The notes beneath the pieces are model-generated. The model did no database searches. It was not told the origin of the DNA and worked only from the letters and a program-made list of their open reading frames with translations. The position numbers and the translations under genes were made by a program. 64,000 nucleotides of DNA from NCBI RefSeq assembly GCF_002724055.1, contig NZ_BDQY01000002.1, positions 229,634 through 293,633 on the forward strand, written 5' to 3'. This document shows, one piece after another, positions 9,619-20,207 of the stretch. How positions within the stretch are numbered: the stretch's first letter is position 1; every line of letters begins with the position of its first letter. This DNA comes from Tepidibacter mesophilus. GTDB lineage: Bacteria > Bacillota > Clostridia > Peptostreptococcales > Peptostreptococcaceae.

Positions 9619-11517
9619 ATGAATATAATAACGATAGAAAATATATGTAAAAGCTATTCAGAAAAAATTTTATTAGATGATGTATCTCTGGGTATAAGTG
9701 AAGGAGAAAAAATAGGTGTATTAGGCATAAATGGGACAGGAAAGTCTACTCTATTGAAAATAATAGCAGAGGTTGAAACTTATGACAGTGGAAAGATAAC
9801 AAAAGCTAGAAATGCAAATATAGAGTATCTACCACAGAATCCAGATTTTGATGGAGATTTAACTGTAATAGAGCAGGTTTTTAAAGGAACATCTCCTGTG
9901 ATGAAGCTTATAAGTGAATATGAATATACACTTGAAAAGTTAAGTCGAAATTCACAGGATAATAATTTACAAACTAAACTTTTAAATTTAAATCAACAAA
10001 TGGATGCTATGAATGCGTGGCAGCTTGAAAGTGAAGCCAAGAGCATACTCACAAAACTTGGAATATCTAATTTTGATGATAAGATAAAGCTTTTGTCTGG
10101 TGGGCAGAAGAAGAGAATAGCTCTTGCAAGTGCACTTATAAATCCATGTAATCTACTTATATTAGATGAGCCTACTAATCATATGGACAATGATACTATA
10201 ATTTGGCTTGAAGAATATTTGAATAATAGAAAAGGATCTCTTATTATGATAACTCATGATAGATATTTCTTGGACAGAGTAGTAAACAAGATAATAGAGG
10301 TTGATAGGGGAATGTTATATTCTTATTTAGGAAATTATAGTAGGTTTTTAGAGTACAAACAAGAAAGAGAAGAAAGCTTAATTGCCTCTGAAAGAAAAAG
10401 AAAAAGTATTTTTAGAAAAGAATTAGAGTGGATACAAAGAGGTGCTAGAGCTAGAAGTACTAAACAAAAGGCGAGAATAGAGAGGTTTGAACAATTAAAA
10501 GAGGATAAACTTGAAATAAATGATAATAACATAGATGTATTTGTTGGAAGTTCAAGACTTGGTAAAAAGGTAATAGAGATAAATAATATATCAAAGAGCT
10601 TTGATAATAAAAAAATACTTAGCAATTTTGAGTATACAATATCTAAAGGTGATAGGGTTGGGATAATAGGTAATAATGGGTGTGGAAAATCAACTCTTAT
10701 AAATATGATTGTTGGGAATATAAAGCCTGATAGTGGACACATAGATATAGGTACTACTGTTAAAATTGGATATTTCTCTCAAGAAAATGAGCATATGGAC
10801 GAAAATCTAAGGGTTATAGAATATATAAAAGAAGAAGCAGAGTGTATGTATACAGCTGATAATAAGCATATAAGTGCATCTACTATGCTTGAAAGGTTTT
10901 TATTTACTAAAGACGCACAGTGGTCGCTAATATCTAAATTATCTGGTGGAGAAAAGAGAAGACTATATTTACTTAGAGTACTAATGAAATCTCCAAATGT
11001 ACTTATTTTAGATGAGCCAACTAATGACTTAGATATACAGACTTTGACGATACTCGAAGAATATTTAGATGAATTTGATGGAAGTGTTATAACTGTATCT
11101 CATGATAGATATTTCCTAGATAGAATCGTAAATAAAATATTATCTTTTAAGGATGATTTTTCTATAGAACATTATGTTGGAAATTATTCAGACTATAAGG
11201 AATTTTGTAGTCAAAATGAAGATGTAGAAATAAAGGAAGTTGTTGAAAAGAAAGAAAAAAATGCGTATAAGAAAAAAGACACTAGGCTCAAATTTACGTT
11301 TAAAGAGCAAAAGGAATATGAAGAAATAGATGAAGTTATAGAAAAATTAGAAAATGATATATCTAATACAGATGAATCTATAAATAAATGTGGAAGTGAT
11401 TTTGAAAAGTTACAAAAGCTAACTAAGCAAAAAGAAGAATTAGAAACTGCTTTAGAAGAAAAGTTAGGAAGATGGGAATACTTGAATGATTTAGCTGAAA
11501 GAATAGAAAATCAATAA
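9619..11517 (+). CDS. ABC-F family ATPase, Uup-like
   Basis: A 632-residue protein with two ATP-binding cassettes in one chain and no membrane segments. Walker A motifs are GINGTGKS (36-43) and GNNGCGKS; signature motifs are LSGGQKKR and LSGGEKRR; each cassette ends in HDRYFLDR. A charged linker and a C-terminal coiled coil (about 540-632) match the Uup subgroup of ABC-F proteins, which act on ribosomes or DNA rather than in transport. ATG 9619 sits 10 bases after AAAGGGA; an in-frame TTG at 9613 is less likely. An antibiotic-resistance role is possible but not supported by context. Confidence 0.88.
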   Translation: MNIITIENICKSYSEKILLDDVSLGISEGEKIGVLGINGTGKSTLLKIIAEVETYDSGKITKARNANIEYLPQNPDFDGDLTVIEQVFKGTSPVMKLISEYEYTLEKLSRNSQDNNLQTKLLNLNQQMDAMNAWQLESEAKSILTKLGISNFDDKIKLLSGGQKKRIALASALINPCNLLILDEPTNHMDNDTIIWLEEYLNNRKGSLIMITHDRYFLDRVVNKIIEVDRGMLYSYLGNYSRFLEYKQEREESLIASERKRKSIFRKELEWIQRGARARSTKQKARIERFEQLKEDKLEINDNNIDVFVGSSRLGKKVIEINNISKSFDNKKILSNFEYTISKGDRVGIIGNNGCGKSTLINMIVGNIKPDSGHIDIGTTVKIGYFSQENEHMDENLRVIEYIKEEAECMYTADNKHISASTMLERFLFTKDAQWSLISKLSGGEKRRLYLLRVLMKSPNVLILDEPTNDLDIQTLTILEEYLDEFDGSVITVSHDRYFLDRIVNKILSFKDDFSIEHYVGNYSDYKEFCSQNEDVEIKEVVEKKEKNAYKKKDTRLKFTFKEQKEYEEIDEVIEKLENDISNTDESINKCGSDFEKLQKLTKQKEELETALEEKLGRWEYLNDLAERIENQ

Positions 11518-11529
11518 TGGATTTTGTGA

Positions 11530-11646
11530 TTAATCCGAAATAAAGGAGATTAAAATACCGCGAATGTGTTAAATGTTTTTAATATAAATTTTATACAAAA
11601 ACATTTAAATCATTCTCTAACATTTTAATCTCCTTTATTTTTAAGT
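11530..11646. repeat. Inverted-repeat element, family B copy 1
   Basis: Outer arms AAATAAAGGAGATTAAAAT (11538-11556) and its exact complement (11622-11640), with an inner 11-base pair of arms (11570-11580, 11597-11607). Much of the left half (TTAATC, TTAAA.TACC, TTAAATGTTTT) is shared with the copy at 23228-23335. It lies between convergent genes, so it may also work as a two-way terminator. Confidence 0.7.
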
Positions 11647-11736
11647 GTAGCTATTAAATCTTAAAATGGCTTAATGGAGAATGTTTTCTTTTATATTGAG
11701 GTAAGATCGGTTTTATGTTATAAAAATTAATATTAA

Positions 11737-11933
11737 AAAACTGTCTATGAAAATGTTAGTGAATGCTTTTAGATATTTTGACTAATATAACTTGTTTTTG
11801 TCGTTTAATAATCCGTTAAGAAATTTGCGTGTTTGACCGTAGGGAGTTCGTAAATTTTAGGATTATTAATAAGACAAAAGCTTAGTTATATTCAAAATAT
11901 TGTTGTATTCGCGGTATCTTTATAGACAGTTTT
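11737..11933. repeat. 197-bp imperfect inverted-repeat element, family C
   Basis: The ends are an exact inverted pair, AAAACTGTCTAT (11737-11748) and its complement (11922-11933). Further paired blocks run inwards: ATATTTTGA, ATATAACT, TTTTGTC and AATAATCC (11807-11814 with 11860-11867). The centre is a second small hairpin, AAATTTGCG (11821) with CGTAAATTT (11849-11857). No coding frame is present. The layout is like a miniature inverted-repeat element. Together with 11530-11646 it fills the 458-base gap 11518-11975. Confidence 0.65.
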
Positions 11934-11975
11934 GATTACTTACATAATAATCAAAGAAAGTGTAAGTCTATACAA

Positions 11976-13244
11976 TTAAGTATTCTTTACATATATAGGA
12001 GATGTGTAATAATCCATGTATCCTTTGATTTTATCTTTTCTATGTTTGTAATACATAATATTATACATATTAGTACTTTTTATATCGTAATTTAAAAAGA
12101 ATTTTAAATCTTCATCTTTAAAATTTACTGAACTCAGTTTGTTTATTATAGTGATATCTGAGTTCTTTTTTATATTTTTTATTATTTCTCTTCCTTTATC
12201 ATTGAATGCTAGTATTCTTATATAAGGGATGTTATTTATATTCTTAGCCTTTATAACGTCTTCTTTTTTTATTGAAAGAAGTATGTTTGTAAGTATTCTT
12301 TTGATTTTAGTCATAGTATATCTTTTAGATTTTACATTCATAATAAGTTCATTAAGTGATGGTGTCTTCATTATAGAGTCTATTATTTTGTTTTCTATTC
12401 CCTCGTTCACATCAAAATATTTATTTATGCTTTTTTCTTCTCTTAATATGATACCTATTAATATATTATAAAACTGATCATCAAATACAGGATTAAAGTT
12501 ATTATCTATTTGAGATTCCATGATAGAGTATGTTGTATTTGGAACGACATTTATCAAATCTTCTAGATTTGTATTTGATTTTAAAGATTTTCTTATTGCA
12601 GTAGCACTGCATATAGAGCTATTTATATCTGTTGAATTGTATTCTGATTGTATTCTTTTTATAGTATAGGGTGTTATGGAACTCTTTAATTTAATTATAC
12701 TCTTTATATATTCAATCCCTAATATGTTATTAGAACTGTTTAAAACCTCGTATAAACTATCTTCTGTTATATTTAATATTTGGTTATCACTTATGTATTT
12801 AAACAAAGCCTTGGCTCTTGCTACGGGGAATAATAGACCTTCGTTTAAATGATATCTAAGATGTTGTTTAAATGATTCGGGTTCATCAACTAATATTTGA
12901 CTTATATGATACAAAATATCTATATCTCCTACTTCGCTTCCGAAACAAATGCTATCTATTGAGTTTGTGCTGTTTAATGTAGATATTGCGCCATGGCTAA
13001 AAAATTCAGCACTTTGGGTTGCAAATAATGTAGGTAGTTCTATTACAAGATCAACGCCTGCCTCAACAGCAGCCTTAGCCCTTATCCACTTATCAAACAA
13101 AGCAGGTTCTCCTCTTTGTAAGAAATGACCGCTCATTATAGCTACTGTATGTGTAGCGTCAGATTTTTTCTTTGAAGCTAAAAGATGGTGCATATGCCCG
13201 TTATGAAATGGGTTATACTCAACAATTAATCCTAAAACTTTCAT
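11976..13244 (-). CDS. tmcAL: tRNA(Met) cytidine acetate ligase TmcAL
   Basis: A 422-residue nucleotidyltransferase-fold protein, formerly Ylb[16 protein letters not shown] near the N-terminus is the ATP-binding HxGH-type motif and [12 protein letters not shown] is a family signature. TmcAL activates acetate with ATP and makes N4-acetylcytidine at the wobble position of elongator tRNA(Met). The minus-strand start is behind AAAAGGAG. It is divergent from ackA, whose product also handles acetate; shared substrate may be coincidence. Confidence 0.92.
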   Translation of the reverse strand: MKVLGLIVEYNPFHNGHMHHLLASKKKSDATHTVAIMSGHFLQRGEPALFDKWIRAKAAVEAGVDLVIELPTLFATQSAEFFSHGAISTLNSTNSIDSICFGSEVGDIDILYHISQILVDEPESFKQHLRYHLNEGLLFPVARAKALFKYISDNQILNITEDSLYEVLNSSNNILGIEYIKSIIKLKSSITPYTIKRIQSEYNSTDINSSICSATAIRKSLKSNTNLEDLINVVPNTTYSIMESQIDNNFNPVFDDQFYNILIGIILREEKSINKYFDVNEGIENKIIDSIMKTPSLNELIMNVKSKRYTMTKIKRILTNILLSIKKEDVIKAKNINNIPYIRILAFNDKGREIIKNIKKNSDITIINKLSSVNFKDEDLKFFLNYDIKSTNMYNIMYYKHRKDKIKGYMDYYTSPIYVKNT

Positions 13245-13582
13245 ATATATCTCCTTTTTAAGGTTATTATTAAATTATATAATATACAAATTATGATTTC
13301 TATAGACGCTATTAAAAAATAAACAAATTATATGATTAAGTTTTGCATTTTTAGATATATTAATGTATGTAGATAAAAATTTCGCAAATTTTATATATAA
13401 AACAAAAAAAGAAGGAATATTGAAAAAATTGTAGAATATTAAAAAGTATTGCATTTCATTGAATATTTAAATCAATTGATTTTTGTGTACAATTCAAGTA
13501 AAAAATGCTATATTAGTCTATGTTGAGGTAATTGTGTAATGTATACACATACATAAAAATAATATTAGGAGGTAGCAAATAT
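13245..13582. other. Intergenic region between divergent tmcAL and ackA
   Basis: These 338 AT-rich bases must hold promoters for both genes. I see no -35/-10 pair with good spacing, no hairpin leader and no riboswitch. TATATT at 13509-13514 is a possible -10 for ackA, with only a weak -35. Confidence 0.4.
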
Positions 13583-14776
13583 ATGAACATATTAGTTATT
13601 AACTGTGGTAGTTCTTCTTTAAAGTATCAATTAATAAACATGGAAAATGAAAGTGTTATGGCTATAGGATTAGCTGAAAGAATAGGAATTGAAGGTTCTG
13701 TAGTTAAACACCAAACTACAGGAAAAGATAAAGTAACTATTGAAGAACCTATGAAAGATCATAAAGATGCAATCAAGATAGTGTTAGATTCTATAGTAAA
13801 TGAAGAATATGGTGCAATCAAAGATATGAATGAAATTTCTGCTATTGGACACAGAGTAGTTCATGGTGGAGAAAAATTTGCAAGTTCTGTTGTAATAAAT
13901 GATGAAGTTAAAAAAGCTTTAGATGAGTGTACTGAGCTTGCACCTCTTCACAACCCAGCAAACTTAATAGGAATTAATGCCTGTGAGGAAATATTACCAG
14001 GAGTTCCAATGGTTGGAGTATTCGATACTGCTTTCCATCAAACAATGCCAAAATCATCTTATCTTTATGGACTACCATACGAGTTATATGAAAAGTATGG
14101 AGTTAGAAGATATGGATTCCATGGTACATCTCACAAATATGTATCTCAAAGAGCAGCTGAAATACTTGGTAAAAATATAAAAGATTTAAAGATAATTACT
14201 TGTCATTTAGGAAATGGAGCAAGTATTGCAGCTGTTGATGGTGGAGTATGTAAAGACACTTCTATGGGATTCACTCCTCTTGAAGGACTAATAATGGGTA
14301 CAAGATGTGGAGATATGGACCCTGCTATAGTGCCATTTATAATGGAAAAAGAGGGATTAGATGCTGATGGTTTAAGCGCATTAATGAATAAAAAATCAGG
14401 TGTTCTTGGAATGACAGGAATATCTAGTGACTTTAGGGATATAGAAGATGCAGCGGCTAAAGGAAATGAAAAAGCTATAGTAGCATTAGAGGCTTATTGT
14501 AACAGAGTTAAAAAATATATCGGCTCTTACATGGCTGAAATGGGCGGAGTAGACGTTGTTTTATTCACTGCAGGTATAGGTGAAAATTCTATATCTATGA
14601 GAGCTCAAATATGTGAAGGTCTTGAAGGGTTAGGAATGAAGATAGATAAAGAAAAGAATAATGTTAGAGGAAAAGATACAGTTATAAGTACTGATGATTC
14701 TAAGGTTAAGCTTTTAATAGTTCCTACTAATGAAGAGCTTATGATAGCAAGAGATACTCTTCAATTAGTTAAATAG
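13583..14776 (+). CDS. ackA: Acetate kinase
   Basis: A 397-residue enzyme that makes ATP and acetate from acetyl phosphate, the last step of substrate-level phosphorylation in acetogenic fermentation. Signatures are [11 protein letters not shown] at the N-terminus, [27 protein letters not shown] and [13 protein letters not shown]. The start is ATG 13583, 9 bases after AGGAGG; upstream in-frame codons lack this support. No phosphotransacetylase gene is adjacent. A strong terminator follows. Confidence 0.97.
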   Translation: MNILVINCGSSSLKYQLINMENESVMAIGLAERIGIEGSVVKHQTTGKDKVTIEEPMKDHKDAIKIVLDSIVNEEYGAIKDMNEISAIGHRVVHGGEKFASSVVINDEVKKALDECTELAPLHNPANLIGINACEEILPGVPMVGVFDTAFHQTMPKSSYLYGLPYELYEKYGVRRYGFHGTSHKYVSQRAAEILGKNIKDLKIITCHLGNGASIAAVDGGVCKDTSMGFTPLEGLIMGTRCGDMDPAIVPFIMEKEGLDADGLSALMNKKSGVLGMTGISSDFRDIEDAAAKGNEKAIVALEAYCNRVKKYIGSYMAEMGGVDVVLFTAGIGENSISMRAQICEGLEGLGMKIDKEKNNVRGKDTVISTDDSKVKLLIVPTNEELMIARDTLQLVK

Positions 14777-14792
14777 TTTATTTTACTAATAA

Positions 14793-14822
14793 GAAGGTAG
14801 GTATTGGCCTACCTTTTTATTA
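14793..14822 (+). terminator. Rho-independent terminator of ackA
   Basis: Hairpin AAGGTAGG / CCTACCTTTTT with a short loop, 17 bases past the ackA stop. Confidence 0.9.
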
Positions 14823-14840
14823 TCTATCAAGTAAAAATAC

Positions 14841-14869
14841 TTGACAAACTAATTAAGCATTTGTATAAT
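14841..14869 (+). promoter_or_regulatory. SigA promoter of yceD-rpmF
   Basis: Exact consensus TTGACA (14841-14846), 17-base spacer and TATAAT (14864-14869). Transcription should begin near 14876, which supports ATG 14902 as the start of the next gene. Confidence 0.9.
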
Positions 14870-14901
14870 AAATTTTGCAGTGTATTATTGAGGTGATTAA
14901 T

Positions 14902-15414
14902 ATGACGATAAATTTATCTGGATTAATAAAAAGAGAAATAACAGTTTTAGACTTGAATTTCTCTGAAAAAGTTGATAATATTAGTTGTTGTGGTAAAAGC
15001 TATAAATTAACTTCTCCTGTTGAAGTTGATGGACAAATAACCAATATCGATAGACAACTTTATCTGGATTGTAATATTAAATTCTCTGTTGTAGACTCTT
15101 GTAGCAGATGCTTAAAAGATGTTGAAATCAACATAGAAGATGATGTTAAAGCTTTTATAGTTGAAGATGAAGATTGTGTGTTAGAAGATGAAGATACTAT
15201 TGTTTGCAATGGGGACGAATTAGATTTTAAAAATATAATTGAAAATACTTTTATATTAAATATTCCAGAAAGAATAACATGTGATGAAGAATGTAGAGGT
15301 CTTTGTTATTCATGTGGAGCTAATTTAAATGAAGAAAAATGCAATTGTCATAAAGACGAAGAATTTACTGATCCCCGTTTTTCTAAATTAAAAGACTTTT
15401 TTAAAAATGACTAA
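14902..15414 (+). CDS. YceD/DUF177 family zinc-cysteine protein
   Basis: A 170-residue protein of the YceD (DUF177) family, which almost always precedes rpmF and has been linked to large-subunit rRNA accumulation in plants and bacteria. Cysteine pairs include CSRC near residue 75 and, near the C-terminus, CDEEC...CYSC...CNC, a likely zinc site. The start ATG 14902 follows GAGGTGA; the in-frame TTG at 14875 would lie at or before the transcription start. The stop is followed 14 bases later by rpmF. Confidence 0.9.
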   Translation: MTINLSGLIKREITVLDLNFSEKVDNISCCGKSYKLTSPVEVDGQITNIDRQLYLDCNIKFSVVDSCSRCLKDVEINIEDDVKAFIVEDEDCVLEDEDTIVCNGDELDFKNIIENTFILNIPERITCDEECRGLCYSCGANLNEEKCNCHKDEEFTDPRFSKLKDFFKND

Positions 15415-15427
15415 GGAGGTGGGATAA

Positions 15428-15604
15428 ATGGCAGTACCAAAGCGTAAAACGTCAAGATCAAAGAGAGACTCAAGAAGAGCAGCTAACTCAAAGATGGTAG
15501 CAACTGGATTCGTAAGTTGTCCACAGTGTCATGAGCCGAAATTACCACATAGAGTATGCCCTGATTGTGGATACTATAAAGGTAAAGAAGTAGTAGCTAA
15601 ATAA
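15428..15604 (+). CDS. rpmF: 50S ribosomal protein L32
   Basis: A 58-codon gene with AAGGAGGTGGG in front. The product begins [18 protein letters not shown] and has two zinc-binding pairs, CPQC (31-34) and CPDC (45-48), so it is the zinc-containing (C+) form of L32. It is followed at once by a terminator, which separates it from fapR. Confidence 0.97.
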   Translation: MAVPKRKTSRSKRDSRRAANSKMVATGFVSCPQCHEPKLPHRVCPDCGYYKGKEVVAK

Positions 15605-15645
15605 TAAAAAGCATGTAGTTATAAACTACATGCTTTTTATTTTTT
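15605..15645 (+). terminator. Rho-independent terminator of yceD-rpmF
   Basis: Perfect hairpin AAAAAGCATGTAGTT / AACTACATGCTTTTT followed by a T-rich run. Confidence 0.95.
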
Positions 15646-15651
15646 GTTCTA

Positions 15652-15680
15652 TTGATTTATATGACTAATTATTATATACT
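15652..15680 (+). promoter_or_regulatory. SigA promoter of the fapR-fab operon
   Basis: TTGATT (15652-15657), 17-base spacer, TATACT (15675-15680). The -10 box is exactly the first six bases of the FapR palindrome. Confidence 0.8.
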
Positions 15681-15711
15681 AATATTAGTAGCTGGTACTA
15701 ATATTAGTATA
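15675..15711. promoter_or_regulatory. FapR operator, 37-bp palindrome
   Basis: Arms TATACTAATATTAGTA (15675-15690) and its exact complement (15696-15711) flank GCTGG. The core TTAGTAGCTGGTACTAA (15685-15701) agrees with the known FapR box TTAGTACCTNNTACTAA in all but one base of the left half. It covers the -10 box, so bound FapR should block initiation and malonyl-CoA should relieve it. Confidence 0.92.
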
Positions 15712-15730
15712 TAATTTAGGGGTGGATGAT

Positions 15731-16288
15731 GTGAAAAGAAAAAGCAAAGAAGAAAGACAGACAGAACTTTCCAAAATGTTAAAAAAAGACCCTTTTTATA
15801 CAGATGAAGAACTATCGGATTATTTTGGTGTTAGTATACAGACTATAAGATTAGATCGAGTTAGACTTGGAATACCAGAACTAAGAGAAAGAGTAAAACT
15901 TGTTGCGGAAAATAATATAAATAAAGTCAAGACTATAGGCAGTAAGGAAATAGTTGGAGAAATAATAGATTTAGATGTTGGAAGCTTAGGTATTTCAATA
16001 CTTGAAACAACTGATCATATGGTCTATTCTAAAACTAATATAGTTAAGGGACATTTTGTGTTTGCTCAAGCTGAGTCGCTAGCTATGGCTGTTGTAGATG
16101 CTCCTGTTGTATTAATGGGAGTTGCTAATATAAAGAATATAAATCCTATAAAAGCAAATGATAGATTGATAGCTAAAGCTGAAGTGGTAAAAGTTAGGGA
16201 TAAAAAACATTATGTACATGTTAAAATAAATAATAAAAATCATGAACAAGTTTTTAGAGGAAAGTTCATATTCGATGAAATAAATTAA
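15731..16288 (+). CDS. fapR: Fatty acid and phospholipid biosynthesis repressor FapR
   Basis: A 185-residue regulator. The N-terminal helix-turn-helix (about 10-45) includes [18 protein letters not shown] linker helix and a HotDog-fold ligand domain follow, with [15 protein letters not shown], the malonyl-CoA-sensing segment. FapR represses fab and pls genes and is released by malonyl-CoA. GTG 15731 is preferred because GTG 15722 lies within the ribosome site AGGGGTGG. First gene of the operon and autoregulated through the operator just upstream. Confidence 0.95.
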   Translation: MKRKSKEERQTELSKMLKKDPFYTDEELSDYFGVSIQTIRLDRVRLGIPELRERVKLVAENNINKVKTIGSKEIVGEIIDLDVGSLGISILETTDHMVYSKTNIVKGHFVFAQAESLAMAVVDAPVVLMGVANIKNINPIKANDRLIAKAEVVKVRDKKHYVHVKINNKNHEQVFRGKFIFDEIN

Positions 16289-16302
16289 AGGAAGTGATGA
16301 AT

Positions 16303-17313
16303 ATGAAAATAGCAGTTGATTGTATGGGGGGAGATAATGCTCCTTATTCTACAGTTGAAGGCATAGTAAATGCTATAAAGGAATTGAATATAGATATAAT
16401 AGCTACAGGAGATAAAAATGTATTGGAAGAAAATTTCAACAAGTATGAATTTGATAAAACCAAATTGGAGATAATCCACACGAGTGAAATAATATTAAAT
16501 GAAGATAAGCCTGTAAAAGCTATAAGAGGTAAGAAAGATTCATCCATGGTAGTAGCTCTTAACTTAGTTAAAGAAGGAAAGGCAGATGCTATAGTTTCTG
16601 CGGGAAATACAGGAGCTCTTTTGGCTGGAGGACTTTTCGTACTTGGGAGAATAAAAGGTATAGATAGACCAGCACTTTGTACTTTTTTACCTAATAAGGA
16701 AGGTATGTCTATATTATTAGATGCTGGTGCAAATGCAGATTGTAAGCCTAGAAATTTATTAGAATTTGGAGTAATGGGATCTGTATATGCAAGTAAAATA
16801 TTAGACCTTGATAATCCTAAGGTGGCAATAGTAAATGTTGGCCAAGAGGAAGGAAAGGGAAATGATTTAACTAAGAAGTCGTATGAATTATTAAAATTAA
16901 ATGAAGATATAAACTTTATAGGAAATGTAGAGGCAAGAGATATACCTTATGGATATACAGATGTTATAGTATGTGATGGCTTTACGGGAAATGTTGTTCT
17001 AAAGCTTACAGAAGGCGTGGCTATGTCGGTATTTTCTATGTTAAAAGAGACATTTTTGACTAATATAAAGACTAAAATCGGAGCTATGCTTTTAAAGGAT
17101 GAATTTAAAAAGCTAAAGAAAAATCTAGACTATAGTGAATATGGAGGAGCTCCGCTTCTTGGAGTAAATGGAGGGCTTATAAAAGCACATGGAAGCTCTA
17201 ATTCTAAAGCTATAAAAAATGCAATAAAGCAAGGTGTTCGGTTTGCAAATGGGAATGTGCTTAATGAGATAAAGTTCAAAATAGATAAATTAGGAGTTGA
17301 TCAGATTGAATAA
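16303..17313 (+). CDS. plsX: Phosphate acyltransferase PlsX
   Basis: A 336-residue enzyme converting acyl-ACP to acyl phosphate for phosphatidic acid synthesis. The start [14 protein letters not shown] and internal [12 protein letters not shown] and [11 protein letters not shown] are family signatures. ATG 16303 has AAGGAAG 8 bases ahead; a GTG/ATG pair at 16294-16297 overlaps this site. The 3' end overlaps fabH, indicating translational coupling. Confidence 0.96.
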   Translation: MKIAVDCMGGDNAPYSTVEGIVNAIKELNIDIIATGDKNVLEENFNKYEFDKTKLEIIHTSEIILNEDKPVKAIRGKKDSSMVVALNLVKEGKADAIVSAGNTGALLAGGLFVLGRIKGIDRPALCTFLPNKEGMSILLDAGANADCKPRNLLEFGVMGSVYASKILDLDNPKVAIVNVGQEEGKGNDLTKKSYELLKLNEDINFIGNVEARDIPYGYTDVIVCDGFTGNVVLKLTEGVAMSVFSMLKETFLTNIKTKIGAMLLKDEFKKLKKNLDYSEYGGAPLLGVNGGLIKAHGSSNSKAIKNAIKQGVRFANGNVLNEIKFKIDKLGVDQIE

Positions 17314-18301
17314 ATTGAAAAGAGCAGGAATATTAGCTACAGGAAGTTATGTTCCAGATAAAATTATTACTAATTCTGATTTGGAAAAAATGGTAGATAC
17401 AACCGATGAATGGATATCTTCAAGAACTGGTATAAAAAATAGAAGAGTAGTTGAGGATGATATGGCTACTTCAGATATAGCAACTATTGCTGCTAAAAAA
17501 GCCATGGAGAGTTCTGGAATAAATCCGGAAGAGATAGATCTTATAATAGTGGCAACTGTTACTCCAGATATGTTGTTTCCATCTACTGCATGTATAGTTC
17601 AAAAAAACATAGGCGCTACTAATGCATCTGCATTTGATTTAGAAGCCGGCTGCTCGGGTTTTGTATATGCATTAAGTGTAGGAAAAAATTTCATAGAGAC
17701 TGGTATGTACAAAAAAGTCCTTATAATAGGTGCAGAAGCTTTATCTAAAATTATGGACTGGACAGATAGAAATACTTGTGTGTTATTTGGAGATGGTGCA
17801 GGTGCTGCTATCTTAGGTGAAGTGGATGACAATGAGGGGATTTTATCTACATATTTAGGAGCAAATGGAGCGAGTGGGGAATGTCTTAAAACACCTGCGG
17901 GAGGTTCAAGAATGCCCGCTAGTGAGCAAAGTGTAAATGATAGACTTCATTACATAAGAATGGAAGGATCTGAAGTTTTTAAATTTGCAGTTAGGGTTAT
18001 GGGGGATTCTGCTAAGAAAAGTATAGAACTAGCAGGATTAAATCAAGAAGATATAGATTATTTAGTGCCTCATCAAGCTAATATAAGAATAATACAATCA
18101 TCTGCAAAAAGGCTTAAAATGCCTATGGAAAAAATATATGTTAATTTACATGAATACGGTAATATGTCTGCGGCATCTATACCTGTAGCTCTTGATGAAG
18201 CATATAGAAAAGGAAATATAAAAAAAGGTGACAATATAGTTTTAGTAGGGTTTGGAGCGGGACTTACTTGGGCTTCAAGTGTTATTAAATGGAGTATCTA
18301 G
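17306..18301 (+). CDS. fabH: 3-oxoacyl-ACP synthase III (FabH)
   Basis: Condenses acetyl-CoA (or another short acyl-CoA) with malonyl-ACP to begin fatty acid synthesis. From TTG 17306 the protein has 331 residues. The catalytic triad is visible: C116 in [10 protein letters not shown], His in PHQANIR and Asn in [14 protein letters not shown] at 17291-17296 fits TTG 17306 better than TTG 17297. It overlaps plsX by 8 bases. Confidence 0.95.
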   Translation: MNKLKRAGILATGSYVPDKIITNSDLEKMVDTTDEWISSRTGIKNRRVVEDDMATSDIATIAAKKAMESSGINPEEIDLIIVATVTPDMLFPSTACIVQKNIGATNASAFDLEAGCSGFVYALSVGKNFIETGMYKKVLIIGAEALSKIMDWTDRNTCVLFGDGAGAAILGEVDDNEGILSTYLGANGASGECLKTPAGGSRMPASEQSVNDRLHYIRMEGSEVFKFAVRVMGDSAKKSIELAGLNQEDIDYLVPHQANIRIIQSSAKRLKMPMEKIYVNLHEYGNMSAASIPVALDEAYRKGNIKKGDNIVLVGFGAGLTWASSVIKWSI

Positions 18302-18312
18302 GAGGAGAAAAT

Positions 18313-19242
18313 ATGAACAGAGTATGTGAACTTTTAGGAATAAAGTATCCTATAATTCAGGGGGGTATGGCATGGATAGCAACAGCTGAGCTTGCTGCAG
18401 CTGTATCTAATGCTGGAGGACTTGGGCTTATCGGAGCAGGAAATGCTCCTGCTGATGTCATAAGAAATGAAATTAAGAAAGCTAGGGAACTTACTGATAA
18501 GCCATTTGGAGTTAATGTGATGTTATTATCTCCGTTTGTAGATGAAGTTATGGAAGTTGTATATGAAGAAAAAATACCTGTAATAACTACTGGAGCAGGA
18601 AATCCTGCTAAGTATATGGAAAAGTTAAAATCAATAGGAACAAAGATTATTCCTGTTGTTCCATCGGTTGCTCTTGCTAAAAGAATGGAAAGATGTGGAG
18701 CAGATGCTCTTGTTGTAGAAGGAACAGAGGCTGGAGGACATATAGGAGAGTTAACAACTATGGTATTAATACCTCAGGTTGCAGATGAAGTAAATATACC
18801 TGTTATTGGAGCGGGTGGAATTGCTGATGGAAGAGGAATTGCAGCTGCATTCGCCCTAGGAGCTAGTGCTGTGCAAGTTGGGACTAAATTTGTATGTAGT
18901 GAAGAATGTATAGTACATGAAAATTATAAAATAGCTATTATAAATGCCAAAGATAGAGATGCATTAGTTGCAGGTAGAAGCACAGGGCACCCTGTTAGAG
19001 CTTTAAAAAATAAGCTTATGAAAGAACTTATAAAACTTGAAAAAGAAGGAATGGACTCTTCTTATATAGATGAAAAAGGTGTAGGGGCACTTAAAAAATC
19101 TGTTATAGATGGAGATATAGATAATGGATCCGTAATGGCAGGGCAGAGTGCTGGTATGGTAAAAGATATAAAATCTTGTAAAGATATTATTGAAGGTATG
19201 ATGAATGAAGCTAAGGATATAATGTCTAACTTGAATTTGTAG
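18313..19242 (+). CDS. fabK: FMN-dependent enoyl-ACP reductase FabK
   Basis: A 309-residue flavoprotein of the 2-nitropropane dioxygenase fold. The start MNRVCELLGIKYPIIQGGMA, GTEAGGHIGE and PVIGAGGIADGRG (phosphate binding) are typical of FabK. It replaces FabI for the last step of each elongation cycle and is not expected to be triclosan-sensitive. ATG 18313 has AGGAGGAG in front; an in-frame ATG at 18289 lies inside fabH. Confidence 0.94.
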   Translation: MNRVCELLGIKYPIIQGGMAWIATAELAAAVSNAGGLGLIGAGNAPADVIRNEIKKARELTDKPFGVNVMLLSPFVDEVMEVVYEEKIPVITTGAGNPAKYMEKLKSIGTKIIPVVPSVALAKRMERCGADALVVEGTEAGGHIGELTTMVLIPQVADEVNIPVIGAGGIADGRGIAAAFALGASAVQVGTKFVCSEECIVHENYKIAIINAKDRDALVAGRSTGHPVRALKNKLMKELIKLEKEGMDSSYIDEKGVGALKKSVIDGDIDNGSVMAGQSAGMVKDIKSCKDIIEGMMNEAKDIMSNLNL

Positions 19243-19253
19243 GAGGTATTTGT

Positions 19254-20207
19254 ATGAGTAAAATAGCTTTTGTATTTCCAGGTCAAGGATCTCAATATGT
19301 AGGTATGGGCAAGGATGTATATGAAAATTATAAAGTTTCAAAAGAAATATTTGATAAAGCTGATGAAGTTTTACATATGAATTTAAAATCTATAATGTTT
19401 GAAGGTCCTGATGAAGAACTTACTAAAACTGAAAATACTCAACCTGCAATACTTACTTTAAGTACTGCACTACTTGAAGTGTTGAAAGATGAATTGAATG
19501 TAGAGTTTGATGCATGTGCCGGATTATCTTTAGGAGAATATTCTGCTCTTGTAGCGGCTGATGCACTATCTTTTGAAGAGGCTGTAAAGCTTGTCAAAAA
19601 AAGAGGTAAGTATATGCAAGAAGCCGTCCCTGAAGGTGTAGGTACTATGGCTGCAATACTTGGTCTTGATAGAGAGACACTTATAGATGTATTAGATGAA
19701 GTATCTAGCGAAGGAACAGTTGAGGCTGCTAACTTTAATAGTCCAGGTCAAATAGTAATATCTGGAGAAATAAAAGCTGTAGAAAAAGCTGCTAATCTTT
19801 GCAAAGAAAGAGGAGCTAAGAAAGCTGTTATACTGAATGTTAGCGCACCTTTTCACTCTTCTATGCTAAATAAAGCTGGAGAAAAATTAAATAAAGAACT
19901 TGAAAATATACAGATAAATACTTTGAAAGTTCCTGTTGTGACTAATATTACTGGAGATTATGTTGATCATGATGAAATAAAAGAAACTTTAGTAAAACAA
20001 GTAAGTTCATCTGTATTATGGGAAGATTCTATAGAAAAACTTATAAAAGACGGATTTGATACATTTGTTGAAATAGGTCCTGGTAAAACTCTTAAAGGAT
20101 TTATAAATAAAACATCTAAAAAGTTAAAAGTTAAAGTAGACATCTACAATGTAGAAAATAAGGATACTTTAGAAAAGTTTATACAAGATATGAAGGAGGC
20201 CAAGTAA
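19254..20207 (+). CDS. fabD: Malonyl-CoA:ACP transacylase
   Basis: A 317-residue acyltransferase that loads malonyl groups onto ACP. It has FVFPGQGSQ near the N-terminus, the nucleophile S92 in GLSLGEYSAL and the catalytic His in VSAPFHSSML. GGAGG precedes ATG 19254. The stop overlaps the fabG start by one base (TAATG). Confidence 0.96.
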   Translation: MSKIAFVFPGQGSQYVGMGKDVYENYKVSKEIFDKADEVLHMNLKSIMFEGPDEELTKTENTQPAILTLSTALLEVLKDELNVEFDACAGLSLGEYSALVAADALSFEEAVKLVKKRGKYMQEAVPEGVGTMAAILGLDRETLIDVLDEVSSEGTVEAANFNSPGQIVISGEIKAVEKAANLCKERGAKKAVILNVSAPFHSSMLNKAGEKLNKELENIQINTLKVPVVTNITGDYVDHDEIKETLVKQVSSSVLWEDSIEKLIKDGFDTFVEIGPGKTLKGFINKTSKKLKVKVDIYNVENKDTLEKFIQDMKEAK

